Shown piece after piece: positions 1 to 8,299 of a stretch of DNA of 46,480 bases; within the stretch, counting starts at the first letter, position 1, and each line of letters opens with the position of its first letter. The stretch is taken from NCBI GenBank assembly GCA_009839505.1, contig VXPO01000119.1:1-46480 (forward strand), given 5' to 3'. The notes under the pieces were generated by a model that saw only the letters and a list, made by a program, of their open reading frames with translations, was not told where the DNA came from and ran no database searches. The translations under genes were made by a program, and so were the position numbers. Source of the stretch: Gammaproteobacteria bacterium (GTDB taxonomy: Bacteria > Pseudomonadota > Gammaproteobacteria > Pseudomonadales > Azotimanducaceae).

Positions 1-714
1 ACAGGAGCAGTACTTGATCGGGTGAAATCTGAACGTGTTAAAAACTCCAGAATTTTTGGGTTGGTCGACGGTGAGGTCGCCGCCGAATTCGGCGAAGTGG
101 CTCGCCTGATAAGTTGCCCGGACTTGGTGTTCGAGCTATCGAAATGCGAGGGGATTATTTTTCTAGGTGCTCATGAACTGGAGAACGTGCTAATTGGGGA
201 ATCGGACTTTGTGGATTTCGCGGAAGTTAATGTGGGGCTAACAGAGCTAGGAAGCAGACAGAAGGAGGATATTGAGAGGCATTTATCCAGGGAAGCGCAT
301 CGCTTCTTCGTGGCGGCCTTGATTAAATATGCGTGGTTACATTTGTACTCCCTCGGATTGACCAACGTGACGCGAGATGTCGGGCACTTTCGATCGGATC
401 GTGGACTTGTGGCGGAGATACAGGAGGCGAAACACAGAATCAACCAGGAGTTCTCGGATGGGGGGGCAGAGTTCAGACGGCAGTTGAAGGAGATCGGGGG
501 GTGGGCGAAGCGCAGAATGGAATACGTCAAGAAGTCCGGGGGAAGTGCGAGAAAGGAGTTCGTGAGGTTGGCGGATGGTAAAGGCCTGTTGGTAAGGCTG
601 CAGAAACGCTGGAAGTTCTGGCCTGGGAACTATGGATTGCTGCTTCAACGCGTATATTCGTCTAGTTTCCGCACAAGATTCCGTGATGAGTTGCTTGCGA
701 TCACGAATGCGTGA
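1..714 (+). CDS. 3' part of probable TOPRIM/DUF4435-like protein (truncated by window edge)
   Basis: The reading frame is open from base 1 and ends at TGA 712-714, so the gene very probably starts outside the window; a GTG at 22 is only an internal candidate. The first visible residues read like the end of a TOPRIM strand (IFGLVDGE, with acidic residues after a hydrophobic strand). About 35 residues later comes FLGAHELENVLIG, which resembles the ordered '..EN.L' element after the TOPRIM core in DUF4435 and OLD-family proteins. The rest is charged and helical with no motif I recognise. It lies upstream of the sulfur-modification-like operon on the same strand, but a 469-base gap separates them. 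A TOPRIM nuclease role is inference from weak similarity. The frame looks somewhat less G+C-rich than the genes after 27 kb, as expected for transferred defence DNA. Confidence 0.55.
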   Translation, partial: TGAVLDRVKSERVKNSRIFGLVDGEVAAEFGEVARLISCPDLVFELSKCEGIIFLGAHELENVLIGESDFVDFAEVNVGLTELGSRQKEDIERHLSREAHRFFVAALIKYAWLHLYSLGLTNVTRDVGHFRSDRGLVAEIQEAKHRINQEFSDGGAEFRRQLKEIGGWAKRRMEYVKKSGGSARKEFVRLADGKGLLVRLQKRWKFWPGNYGLLLQRVYSSSFRTRFRDELLAITNA

Positions 715-1183
715 CCTAGCGAACCGGCGCGAGTTTGAGCTCCGTGCAAGCGCGACCAGCTGGAAGTAGCGAGGCACATCCCGCGAGAGGTCGATCAATT
801 TCGGGAAGGTCTGTGATCGTGGCCTCGGGGCATCGCCCGCCGACCATGGCGGGGCAGTGGTGGCGTAGGGCGTTCTTTATTGCGCCGCGAGTAGATGTCA
901 AAGCCCATTGCGGCGACTCGGCGGGCGAAACCAGGTGCCCACTACGACAGCCCGGCCTTGAACAATCGTCCCGCCGGCCAGCAGATTGGCCGGTTTGGCG
1001 TCAAGGTGGATGGTTGACAGCTCACCGGGGTTGAACATCCTCGTTGATGGTCTGGTGAGCGGCATTCGAAGCCGTGGGCACATCGAAAACGAATGGGCGT
1101 GGACCCCTGAAGGGGCGGAGTGTCCGGTGCGGAGGGAGACCTGATCGGGTAAGATCAACGGGGTGTTCCACCGGCTGGTGTGG
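715..1183. other. Intergenic region before the dndA-like gene
   Basis: These 469 bases hold several short open frames on both strands, none with a recognisable family, a good ribosome binding site or continuity with a neighbour. The promoter of the following operon is expected here. A TTGACA at 1014-1019 is the best -35-like hexamer, but I see no convincing -10 at the right spacing. I treat the region as non-coding or decayed. Confidence 0.5.
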
Positions 1184-2398
1184 ATGGCGGATACGATCTA
1201 CCTGGACTATGCCGCAACGACGCCGGTGGATCCGGCAGTCGTGGAGGCGATGGTTCGGTACATGGGGCCGGACGGAGTCTTCGCTAACCCGTCTTCGACC
1301 ACTCATCCGCCGGGCCAGAAAGCGGGTGCGGCGGTAGAGGACGCCCGTCAGCAGGTAGCCGCCCTGATCAAGGCAAGTCCGGACGAGGTGTTGTGGACAT
1401 CCGGTGCCACCGAGTCGATCAATCTGGCGATTAAAGGCGTCGCGGACGCTCGCGTCGGACAGGGGCGGCACATCGTGACAACGTGCCTAGAGCACAGCGC
1501 GGTCCTCGACACGTGTCGATACCTTGCTCGCGAGGGGTACGAGATTACGCTGCTACGCCCGGATTCGGAAGGGCTGGTGAGAGCCCGATCCGTGAAAGAA
1601 GCGTTGCGGGCGGATACGATTCTGGTGTCGGTCATGCAGGTGAACAACGAGACAGGGACGATCACGGACGTCGAAGCGATTGGGGACATCGTCGGCGAGA
1701 GGGGCATACCGTTCCATGTAGACGCGGCGCAAAGCGTAGCCCGGCTACCGGTGGACGTGTCCAAGGCGAATGCGGACTTCATGTCGCTGAGCGGGCATAA
1801 GATGTACGGTCCAAAGGGCGTCGGAGCGTTGTACATTCGAGGCCGATCGCATCCGGGTATTGGCCCGCAGATTCACGGCGGTGACCAGGAAATGGGTCTG
1901 CGAGCGGGCACGTTGCCGACACACCAAATCGTCGGCATGGGGAAGGCTGCAGCGCTCTTGACGGAACGCAGGAACGCGGACGTGCAGAGGGCGCTGGAAT
2001 TGGAGGAGCTGCTACTGCAGAGGCTGGCGGGCGTATCCAGAATGCGCATAAACGGCGGCGGGCCACGTGCAGCCGGCATCGTCAACGTCCGTTTCGAGTG
2101 CGTTGACAACGAATCTCTGATGATGGCGGTCCGGGACGAGGTGGCGATGTCGTCCGGGTCTGCCTGCACATCGACACATATCGAGCCGTCGCATGTGCTG
2201 TTGGGACTGGGACTATCGGTAGATGAAGCCAATACGTCGGTGCGGCTGAGCTTGGGCCGATTCACGTCGTCGGCCGAAGTGGAACAAGCGGCATGTCTCA
2301 TTGAGGGAGCTGTCGACGAGCTGAGATCTCTGTCGGTCGAATGGGAATGCGTCCGAGTTGGCGGCAACGACCCTGTCGAAGGGACAATCGGGGGATGA
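1184..2398 (+). CDS. dndA: DndA/IscS-type cysteine desulfurase
   Basis: This is a PLP-dependent cysteine desulfurase (404 residues from ATG 1184). The family takes sulfur from L-cysteine onto its own cysteine as a persulfide and passes it to an acceptor; in DNA phosphorothioation the acceptor is DndC or SspD. Visible features are the N-terminal LDYAATTPVDP, a PLP-contacting HVDAAQS near residues 178-184, the PLP lysine in SLSGHKMYGPKG (K206), and the active-site cysteine in SSGSACTS (C328), the position expected for DndA and IscS. A GTG at 1163 would add seven residues, but family proteins begin close to the LDYAATTP motif. It is followed after 13 bases by a DndC-type gene, which argues for a dedicated DndA rather than a housekeeping IscS; no iscU or hscA is nearby. 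Confidence 0.9.
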   Translation: MADTIYLDYAATTPVDPAVVEAMVRYMGPDGVFANPSSTTHPPGQKAGAAVEDARQQVAALIKASPDEVLWTSGATESINLAIKGVADARVGQGRHIVTTCLEHSAVLDTCRYLAREGYEITLLRPDSEGLVRARSVKEALRADTILVSVMQVNNETGTITDVEAIGDIVGERGIPFHVDAAQSVARLPVDVSKANADFMSLSGHKMYGPKGVGALYIRGRSHPGIGPQIHGGDQEMGLRAGTLPTHQIVGMGKAAALLTERRNADVQRALELEELLLQRLAGVSRMRINGGGPRAAGIVNVRFECVDNESLMMAVRDEVAMSSGSACTSTHIEPSHVLLGLGLSVDEANTSVRLSLGRFTSSAEVEQAACLIEGAVDELRSLSVEWECVRVGGNDPVEGTIGG

Positions 2399-2411
2399 GG
2401 GAGTAGGCATC

Positions 2412-3560
2412 GTGAATACGGCGGAGAAGCTCGGGAAGTGTCGCGAAGTCGTGGCTTGTGAATACGGAAGGAAGCACTCGCATCCTTGGGTGATCGCGTA
2501 CTCTGGCGGAAAAGACTCGACCCTGTTGTTGCAGGTGACATGGGAGGTGCTTGCGGCCCTGCCGGAAGCGCATCGCCATCGACAGGTGCACGTCGTAGGC
2601 AACGATACGCTGGTTGAATCGCCACTGGTCATACGGCATCTCCGCGCATCCATGGATCGGATTGCCATGTCTGCGGCGGAAGCCGGACTGCCCATCAAAA
2701 CCCGAGTCACGCGCCCGAACATCGATCAGACGTTCTGGGTGAACGTGATCGGGCGGGGCTACATCCCACCGACACGTAACTTTCGATGGTGCACGGATCG
2801 GATGAAGATCCTACCAACGGGCAGTTTGCTGGAGGGGCTTGTCAAACGGCACGGGCGCGCGGTGCTGCTGGTGGGCACGCGCAAGAGCGAGTCCGAACAG
2901 CGTCGTCGCAACATGGCGAAGAGACAGGTCTCAGGGACGAACATGAACGCTCATGGGTCGATTTCCGGATGCCGGGTCTTCGCGCCACTCGCGGAGCTAG
3001 ACGACGAGGACGTGTGGAAGGTACTGATGCAACGCCGCGCACCCTGGGGCGGGACGCACAGGAACTTGATCACGCTCTACAGGAACGCAACGGGAGGGGA
3101 GTGCCCCTTGGTCCTCTCCAAGGAGGACGCCCCGTCCTGCGGCACGACTTCGCCAAGGTTCGGCTGCTGGACCTGCACAGTTGTGGCCAAGGACCGCAGT
3201 TTGCGCGGGCTGATCGCCTCAGGACACGAAGAAGCTCCCATCCTCGAGCGGTTGTTCGATTTCCGAGAGTGGCTTGTCGAGTTGCGGGAGGACGATGCGA
3301 ATCGACAGAGAGTACGGCGCGATGGGAATACGAGATCGAGATCCGACGGGAGCAGGGTGCTGGGACCTTTCACGCTGGAGGTGCGCAAGACCATACTGGG
3401 CAGACTGAGAGCACTGGAACGGGCGACAGGTTGGCCCCTGATATCAGAGTCGGAGCAAGAGGTGATCGAGGACATCTGGCGACGGGATCTAATACTCGAG
3501 GGCTGCCGCGAAGCACTGGACCGCAAGACGGAGGCGGTCGGGGCGGAAGCGATTGCGTGA
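2412..3560 (+). CDS. dndC: DndC-type PP-loop ATPase/sulfurtransferase of DNA phosphorothioation
   Basis: The product is a PAPS-reductase-like PP-loop protein of 382 residues. DndC and SspD proteins hydrolyse ATP, carry an iron-sulfur cluster and are thought to activate the DNA backbone for sulfur insertion. The PP-loop is SGGKDSTLLL at residues 31-40. DndC signatures follow: PTRNFRWCTDRMK, GTRKSES, TLYRNATGGECP, and a C-terminal cysteine group in DAPSCGTT and FGCWTCTVV. I chose GTG 2412 because GAGGGAG lies at about 2397-2403, 8 bases before it; a TTG at 2358 would overlap the preceding gene. The stop overlaps the next start as GTGA at 3557-3560, so translation is probably coupled. No DndD or DndE follows, which is unusual for a dnd locus. 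Family assignment is confident; actual DNA sulfuration by this locus is inference. Confidence 0.9.
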   Translation: MNTAEKLGKCREVVACEYGRKHSHPWVIAYSGGKDSTLLLQVTWEVLAALPEAHRHRQVHVVGNDTLVESPLVIRHLRASMDRIAMSAAEAGLPIKTRVTRPNIDQTFWVNVIGRGYIPPTRNFRWCTDRMKILPTGSLLEGLVKRHGRAVLLVGTRKSESEQRRRNMAKRQVSGTNMNAHGSISGCRVFAPLAELDDEDVWKVLMQRRAPWGGTHRNLITLYRNATGGECPLVLSKEDAPSCGTTSPRFGCWTCTVVAKDRSLRGLIASGHEEAPILERLFDFREWLVELREDDANRQRVRRDGNTRSRSDGSRVLGPFTLEVRKTILGRLRALERATGWPLISESEQEVIEDIWRRDLILEGCREALDRKTEAVGAEAIA

Positions 3561-5353
3561 ACACGGCTCAGGGCACGGCGATCGGCGCCGAGGCAGTACT
3601 ATTCTCAAGCCTATTTCACAAGGGGCGTTTCGTCGTTCCGTGGCACCAGCGTTACTACGACTGGGGCGAGCAGGACGTCGAGGCGCTGCTGCTAGACATC
3701 CAAGAAGCGATGAGGGAGGCGCGCCGGTGCTATTTCGTCGGTGCGGTGATCGTGACCGAGGTCGAGAACGGGACCTGGGAGATCAACGACGGCCAGCAGC
3801 GGATGGTGACGGTATCACTGATTTGCGCCGCGCTGTGCCGCAGGTTCGCGGAGGAAACATACGATGCTCAACGTGAAGCACTGGCACTACGGATGCTGTT
3901 CGACCTTCACAGCGGGAGCGTGTGGAGACTTGAGGAAGCCGAGCACTACAGGCCGAGGATAGAGCCTCCGCTAAACGATCGAATGCAATATCGGCAGATG
4001 ATCCGGGGGAACACGATTGGGACGAACGGTAAGTTGACCTCGGCGTGGCGCGTCATCGAGGACTTTCTTGGAACCACTAATGACGACCGGAAATGGGAGG
4101 AGTACTTCGACTACATCTGCGGGCACTTGGAGGTCGCGTGTCTCCGCGTACCTGGCGAGATCGACCCGAACGCAGTGTTTGAGACGATCAACTGCCGAGG
4201 CAAGTCGCTTGACGACCTCGATCTGATCCGCAACTTCATCTACTCGCATTTCAGCACCGGTCGTGAGACGCAGAGGAGGGACACGGTTCACGACAGCCTA
4301 GAGCGTATCCGTCACGTATTCCGCAACGGCAGGCGACTAAACAAGGCGGGGGAGTACCTGCGGTGCCGGACGCAATGCCGTTTCGGCTATTTGTCCAAGG
4401 ATACTTTCTATCGGGATTTCCGGCGCGTGGTGCGGGAGGAAGCCGCAAAGGCGCGGCCAAAGCGTCCAACGAAGGACTTCGTGTTCGACTTGGCCAGGGA
4501 CGTGGCACGGCCTGAGGATCTAGAACTATACCGACGATTGACCATACCTACGGCTAGCCCGGAGTTCGTCCACGAATTCGAGGTGAAGTCGAGAACCACA
4601 GGCTCGCCGAGAAACCTGGCCGTGTTCCTGCGCGAGTTGAAAGGGTATTCGGTGACGCACACCCTCTTATTCGCACTGATGTCGAAGTACGTTCACGAGG
4701 CGGACGGCAGGAAGCAGCGGCGCGTGGCTCGGTTGGTCAACGCGAACTTGAGCCGGCTTGCGGCTTTTGTATTGAGGACCGCGTTCGTGGCAAAGTTCGA
4801 GCCATCGCACTTCGAAAAGCGATTCGCCGACTTCGCTGCGGATATCTCAAGAAGCGAAGGGATGGTCGACAGGGAATTCGCAGAGTTTCTGCGCGACTGC
4901 GATAGGACAGAACACAACGTGCTCGACGATGCCAGGTTCGAGTTGATCATGGCGACAGGGCAGATGCGCGGTGCGCAGAAAATCAAGGCACTATTGCTCG
5001 GAATCAACCGGCAGGGCCGCCACGATGCGGCGCTGTTGAGCGAGGCGAATTGCAGCGTCGAGCATGTCCTTCCAATTGGTGAGGAGCATTGGAAGGGGTG
5101 GAAGGATTTCGGAGCGGCGGAGCCTGGAGAGTGGGTCCACCGTGTCGGCAATCTGACCCTCGCGGCGAAGGGGGACAACAAACCCGGCGGGAAGTTCAAC
5201 GGCAGCTTCGAAAGGAAGGCGGAGGTCTACGCTGAGAGCAGCGTGGCGATGACGCGCGAGATTGCCGGGCGGCAAACCTGGTCGCCGGCCGAGATTGAGA
5301 GTCGTCAGGGAGAGATCGCGAAGCTCGCGACGCGGGTTTGGTCCTTCTCGTGA
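3557..5353 (+). CDS. DUF262 + DUF1524 (HNH) protein, GmrSD/SspE-like nuclease
   Basis: The protein has 598 residues from GTG 3557. The N-terminal DUF262 domain has the ParB-fold NTP-binding motif as INDGQQRM (residues 76-83). The C-terminal DUF1524 domain shows an HNH-type nuclease pattern: CSVEHVLPI, then HRVGNLTLAAKGDN. This architecture is shared by GmrSD (restricts glucosylated cytosine phage DNA) and by SspE (senses phosphorothioate DNA, hydrolyses NTP and nicks DNA). Next to dndA and dndC, the SspE-like role of restriction effector is the natural reading, though the sequence cannot show what modification it senses. The gene overlaps both neighbours by 4 bases (GTGA at 3557-3560 and 5350-5353), so its output is tied to the modification gene upstream and the helicase downstream. 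A longer upstream extension of this frame only shadows dndC. Confidence 0.85.
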   Translation: MNTAQGTAIGAEAVLFSSLFHKGRFVVPWHQRYYDWGEQDVEALLLDIQEAMREARRCYFVGAVIVTEVENGTWEINDGQQRMVTVSLICAALCRRFAEETYDAQREALALRMLFDLHSGSVWRLEEAEHYRPRIEPPLNDRMQYRQMIRGNTIGTNGKLTSAWRVIEDFLGTTNDDRKWEEYFDYICGHLEVACLRVPGEIDPNAVFETINCRGKSLDDLDLIRNFIYSHFSTGRETQRRDTVHDSLERIRHVFRNGRRLNKAGEYLRCRTQCRFGYLSKDTFYRDFRRVVREEAAKARPKRPTKDFVFDLARDVARPEDLELYRRLTIPTASPEFVHEFEVKSRTTGSPRNLAVFLRELKGYSVTHTLLFALMSKYVHEADGRKQRRVARLVNANLSRLAAFVLRTAFVAKFEPSHFEKRFADFAADISRSEGMVDREFAEFLRDCDRTEHNVLDDARFELIMATGQMRGAQKIKALLLGINRQGRHDAALLSEANCSVEHVLPIGEEHWKGWKDFGAAEPGEWVHRVGNLTLAAKGDNKPGGKFNGSFERKAEVYAESSVAMTREIAGRQTWSPAEIESRQGEIAKLATRVWSFS

Positions 5354-6741
5354 GTGCGGACGTGGCCACTCTACGTCAAGTCGCGGCAGAGCGCGTAGGT
5401 GTTCCCGTGCCGCTGCACGAATACCAATGGGAGGGGGTTTCCTTCCTGTATCGCTCTCATGGTGCACTGCTCGCCGATGAAATGGGACTTGGAAAAACGG
5501 TTCAGGCGGTCGTCGCAATGGCGTTGCTGCTGGATGGGCGAAACGAGGTGGATCGCGTCCTTGTCGTGGCGCCAGCATCGTTGACACTGAACTGGATGGC
5601 CGAACTGTCGGCCTGGGCACCCCAACTGCCGGCCCGGCGTTTGGAAGGAGACGCGGACGATAGAGTAGCGCTTTACATGCTGCCGATTCCGGTCCTGGTG
5701 GGATCGTACGAACAGCTGAGGATGGATGGGCTGGATAGGATTCCAAGAGACGCGTTCGATCTGGTTGTGCTGGACGAGGCGCAGAGGATTAAGGAGCGTG
5801 ATTCGGTGACATCTTTGGCGTGCCGACTGTTACCGCGCAGCCGTTCGTGGGCACTGTCGGCGACGCCACTTGAGAACCGACTGGAGGACATCAAGACAAT
5901 CCTGGGGTTTCTTGACCCCGCTTTCGGACCAGACCGGCATCGAAGAGATGTGGCGAGGAGGTTGGAGGTCTCCATGTTGCGCCGACGGAAGTCCGACGTG
6001 CGTGGGGAACTCCCTCCGGTGATCTTACAAGATATTCGGCTTGACTTGGGGGTCGAGCAGCGTCGTCGCTATGACGCGCTATGGGGGACGCGAGATTCCT
6101 ATGTGCGCGGCGGCCAGGACCTCGCCACGGCGATGTTCGGGCTCATCACCAGATTGAAGGTGATCTGCAATCGGGACGAGGAGAGCGGAACGTCGACGAA
6201 GCTGGAGGCACTAGAGACAGTGATCGAGTCGGCGGGCGAGTCGGCGCGCATCATCGTGTTTTCGCAGTTCGTCAAGACGCTGGAGTGGATATCCGGGCGA
6301 TTGGCGGTAACTCACGAGCGACTCGTGGGGTCGATGGACATGAGGGCTCGCGAAGCAGCGATGGATCGATTCCGTTCCGGAATGACACCTCGGGCGCTGC
6401 TAGTCTCGCTGCGGGCCGGCGGCGTGGGACTCAATCTCGGCGAAGCAACACACATCGTGCTGTTCGACCGGTGGTGGAATCCGGCCGTAGAAAACCAGGC
6501 GATATACCGCGCGCATCGTTTCGACCGCGACGATCCTCTTCACGTAGTCCGGTTCGTGGTTCGCGAATCCATCGAGGAACGGATCGCGGACATCCTAGAG
6601 GAGAAAGCGGAACTATTCGATGACATCGTGGAGCGCCCACAAGCAAAAGGTGCGGGGTTCGGACGAGCGGAGCTCGAGCGAATTCTTGGAATGACGAACG
6701 GTCCCCCGGAACAGGATGGGGCGGTTGGATTGGAGGATTGA
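5350..6741 (+). CDS. Compact SNF2-family helicase/translocase
   Basis: A superfamily 2 SNF2-type DNA translocase of 463 residues, starting at GTG 5350 inside the previous stop (GTGA). Helicase motifs appear in order: Q-like region LHEYQWEGVSFL; motif I DEMGLGKT (43-50); motif II LDEAQRIK (141-148); motif III ALSATPLENR; motif IV region IVFSQFVKTL; motif V RAGGVGLNLGEA; motif VI YRAHRFDRDD. It is essentially only the two RecA-like lobes, without the large accessory domains of Rad54, RapA or DISARM DrmD proteins. The expected role is ATP-driven movement along duplex DNA. In this operon it could supply the motor activity that DndD or SspC gives other phosphorothioation systems; that is inference from position. 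The next start codon follows the stop directly. Confidence 0.88.
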   Translation: MSADVATLRQVAAERVGVPVPLHEYQWEGVSFLYRSHGALLADEMGLGKTVQAVVAMALLLDGRNEVDRVLVVAPASLTLNWMAELSAWAPQLPARRLEGDADDRVALYMLPIPVLVGSYEQLRMDGLDRIPRDAFDLVVLDEAQRIKERDSVTSLACRLLPRSRSWALSATPLENRLEDIKTILGFLDPAFGPDRHRRDVARRLEVSMLRRRKSDVRGELPPVILQDIRLDLGVEQRRRYDALWGTRDSYVRGGQDLATAMFGLITRLKVICNRDEESGTSTKLEALETVIESAGESARIIVFSQFVKTLEWISGRLAVTHERLVGSMDMRAREAAMDRFRSGMTPRALLVSLRAGGVGLNLGEATHIVLFDRWWNPAVENQAIYRAHRFDRDDPLHVVRFVVRESIEERIADILEEKAELFDDIVERPQAKGAGFGRAELERILGMTNGPPEQDGAVGLED

Positions 6742-7563
6742 ATGGCGAAGATCGTGGCGTATAGGGACGTCGAACTGGATGACCTCGTTATCGGGCGGGG
6801 TCAAGTGAGGACGAGCAGCCCCGGCAAAGGGATAGAGGAACTGGCACAGAGCATCTCGGTGCAGGGACTACTCCAGCCAATTGTGGTCTGCGAAGCACGT
6901 ACGCCTGGGAAGTGGGAGATTCTCACTGGGCAACGCCGGTTTCTCGCGCACAAGATGCTGCGAAAGGAGAAGATCGCGGCGGCGGTGCTAGACGGGCGCG
7001 TCGACGAACGTGAAGCCAAGGCGATTTCGATCACCGAGAACCTGGTCCGACGTCGTCTGTCAGGAAAGGAACTGAAGGACGGCATACTCTATCTTTACAA
7101 CATCTACGGTAGCATCAACGACGTATGGGAGGCGACAGGTATTCCTCGAGACCAGATACGGGACTATGTGAAATACCCGCGTTTGGTGCCGGAGTTGAAG
7201 GAGCTCGTGGACGATGGCGTGGTGAACATCAATGCGGCCGTGAAGGCGCAGGATGCGTCGGAGGACGATGCCGGAGCGCCCGACGCCGACGTGGCCGTCA
7301 GGCTAGCGAAGGAAATGGAGCCGATGTCGGGCCCGCAACGCAAGAACGTGGTGGCGCAACGGCGCGAGGACCCCGACAAGCCGATCGAGGATGTGATCGA
7401 GACCGCGAAGACCGGTGCGCGCGTGTATCAGGTCGTGGCCACCGTGACCCACGATACGCATCGGGCGATTCAGGCGCTTGCGACGGACGAGAAGGTTACG
7501 CAAGACGAAGCCGCGGCGGGACTGATAGAGGAGGCACTGACGGGGCGCGGACTCCTGGACTAG
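6742..7563 (+). CDS. ParB-like protein (ParB N domain + HTH)
   Basis: A 273-residue ParB/Spo0J-superfamily protein. ATG 6742 directly follows the helicase stop (TGAATG). The N-terminal domain has QVRTS, then an 'eL..SI..qGLLQPIVV' stretch, the nucleotide-binding box LTGQRRFLAHKM (family GxRR) and ENLVRRRLS. A helix-turn-helix segment follows at about residues 115-150 (NIYGSINDVWEATGIPRDQI). The C-terminal 60 residues are acidic and may form a small helical dimerisation unit. ParB-fold domains bind and hydrolyse CTP in chromosome partition; in defence loci they act as nucleases or NTP switches. No ParA ATPase is present, so a partition role is unlikely. It is probably part of the same DNA-modification operon. 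Confidence 0.8.
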   Translation: MAKIVAYRDVELDDLVIGRGQVRTSSPGKGIEELAQSISVQGLLQPIVVCEARTPGKWEILTGQRRFLAHKMLRKEKIAAAVLDGRVDEREAKAISITENLVRRRLSGKELKDGILYLYNIYGSINDVWEATGIPRDQIRDYVKYPRLVPELKELVDDGVVNINAAVKAQDASEDDAGAPDADVAVRLAKEMEPMSGPQRKNVVAQRREDPDKPIEDVIETAKTGARVYQVVATVTHDTHRAIQALATDEKVTQDEAAAGLIEEALTGRGLLD

Positions 7564-7575
7564 GCGCGCACGGCA

Positions 7576-8295
7576 ATGCTGCGTGGGCTGAGTGCTCTCG
7601 AACTCGGGCGGCTGCGGGTATCGGTCGGGTACGGAACGCACAAGCGAGGACGACCTCTATCGCCAGTGGAGGTGGCTGAGTTCGTGGACAGGGCCCGGCA
7701 GGCGGGGAATACTCTAGCGGACTGTGCGCGTCAGATCCGAATCGACGAATCCGGGCTGGGGCGATTCCTGCGGTTGCTCGAACTACCGGAGGATATTCGG
7801 CACTTAGTGGACTGGGGTGGAGGCGTCGACGTGCTGGGATTCTCGAAAGCAGTGGAGCTGGTTCGGATAGCGGATCTGGCCGACCTGCGGAGTGTGGCAA
7901 ACGCGGCACTGGAACACGGATTGAACAGCAAGGAAACGCGTCAGGTGGTGCAACTTCTGGAGCGTTCGGATCGAGGCGTCGAGGAGGTCGTTCGGGAAGT
8001 GCTGGGTATGCGTCTGGTGATTGAGCGTCGGCACGTGTTCATCGGCACGATCAGCGATCAGTCGCTCGTGACGGCACTGGGAGAGAAATCGCAGCGGGAA
8101 AAGGACGCCTTGTTGGAGGCGGCCATGCACAGACTGGAGCTCACAGGGGCCACAGGTCGTCTGGGAACCAAGCGGTTTACTCTAGTCGGCGACGAATCCT
8201 TCGGGTCGTCAATGAAGAAGGTAGGCAAGGAGCGGCTAGAGAGACTGCTTTGCTCGAAAATCGAGTTGGAACTGGACGATGCGGCCGACGGTTGA
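7576..8295 (+). CDS. ParB-HTH-like DNA-binding protein, function unknown
   Basis: A 239-residue protein starting at ATG 7576, 12 bases after the ParB-like stop. The first 140 residues resemble the helical DNA-binding part of ParB/KorB: LSPVEVAEFVDRAR, then the helix-turn-helix-like TLADCARQIRIDESGLGRFL, LLELPEDIRHLVDWG, and a helical tail that ends in a leucine/valine-rich region. The ParB CTP-binding domain is absent. The C-terminal 100 residues (MRLVIERRHVFIG, then a lysine-rich end) match nothing I know. Together with the preceding gene it looks like a split or duplicated ParB-like pair, one with the nucleotide domain and one with DNA binding only. Its end runs into the next reading frame. 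Confidence 0.6.
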   Translation: MLRGLSALELGRLRVSVGYGTHKRGRPLSPVEVAEFVDRARQAGNTLADCARQIRIDESGLGRFLRLLELPEDIRHLVDWGGGVDVLGFSKAVELVRIADLADLRSVANAALEHGLNSKETRQVVQLLERSDRGVEEVVREVLGMRLVIERRHVFIGTISDQSLVTALGEKSQREKDALLEAAMHRLELTGATGRLGTKRFTLVGDESFGSSMKKVGKERLERLLCSKIELELDDAADG

Positions 8296-8299
8296 CGTA

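Noticed and set aside
735-1162. Short open frames on both strands before dndA, considered as a small gene or IS remnant
   Set aside because: No motif, start signal or frame continuity supports them.
1163-1183. GTG start for the cysteine desulfurase seven codons upstream
   Set aside because: The family begins near LDYAATTP, and the ATG at 1184 is adjacent to it.
2786-3556. Long N-terminal extension of the DUF262 gene
   Set aside because: It lies entirely within dndC in another frame. The GTGA overlap at 3557 and the start of DUF262 similarity fix the real start.
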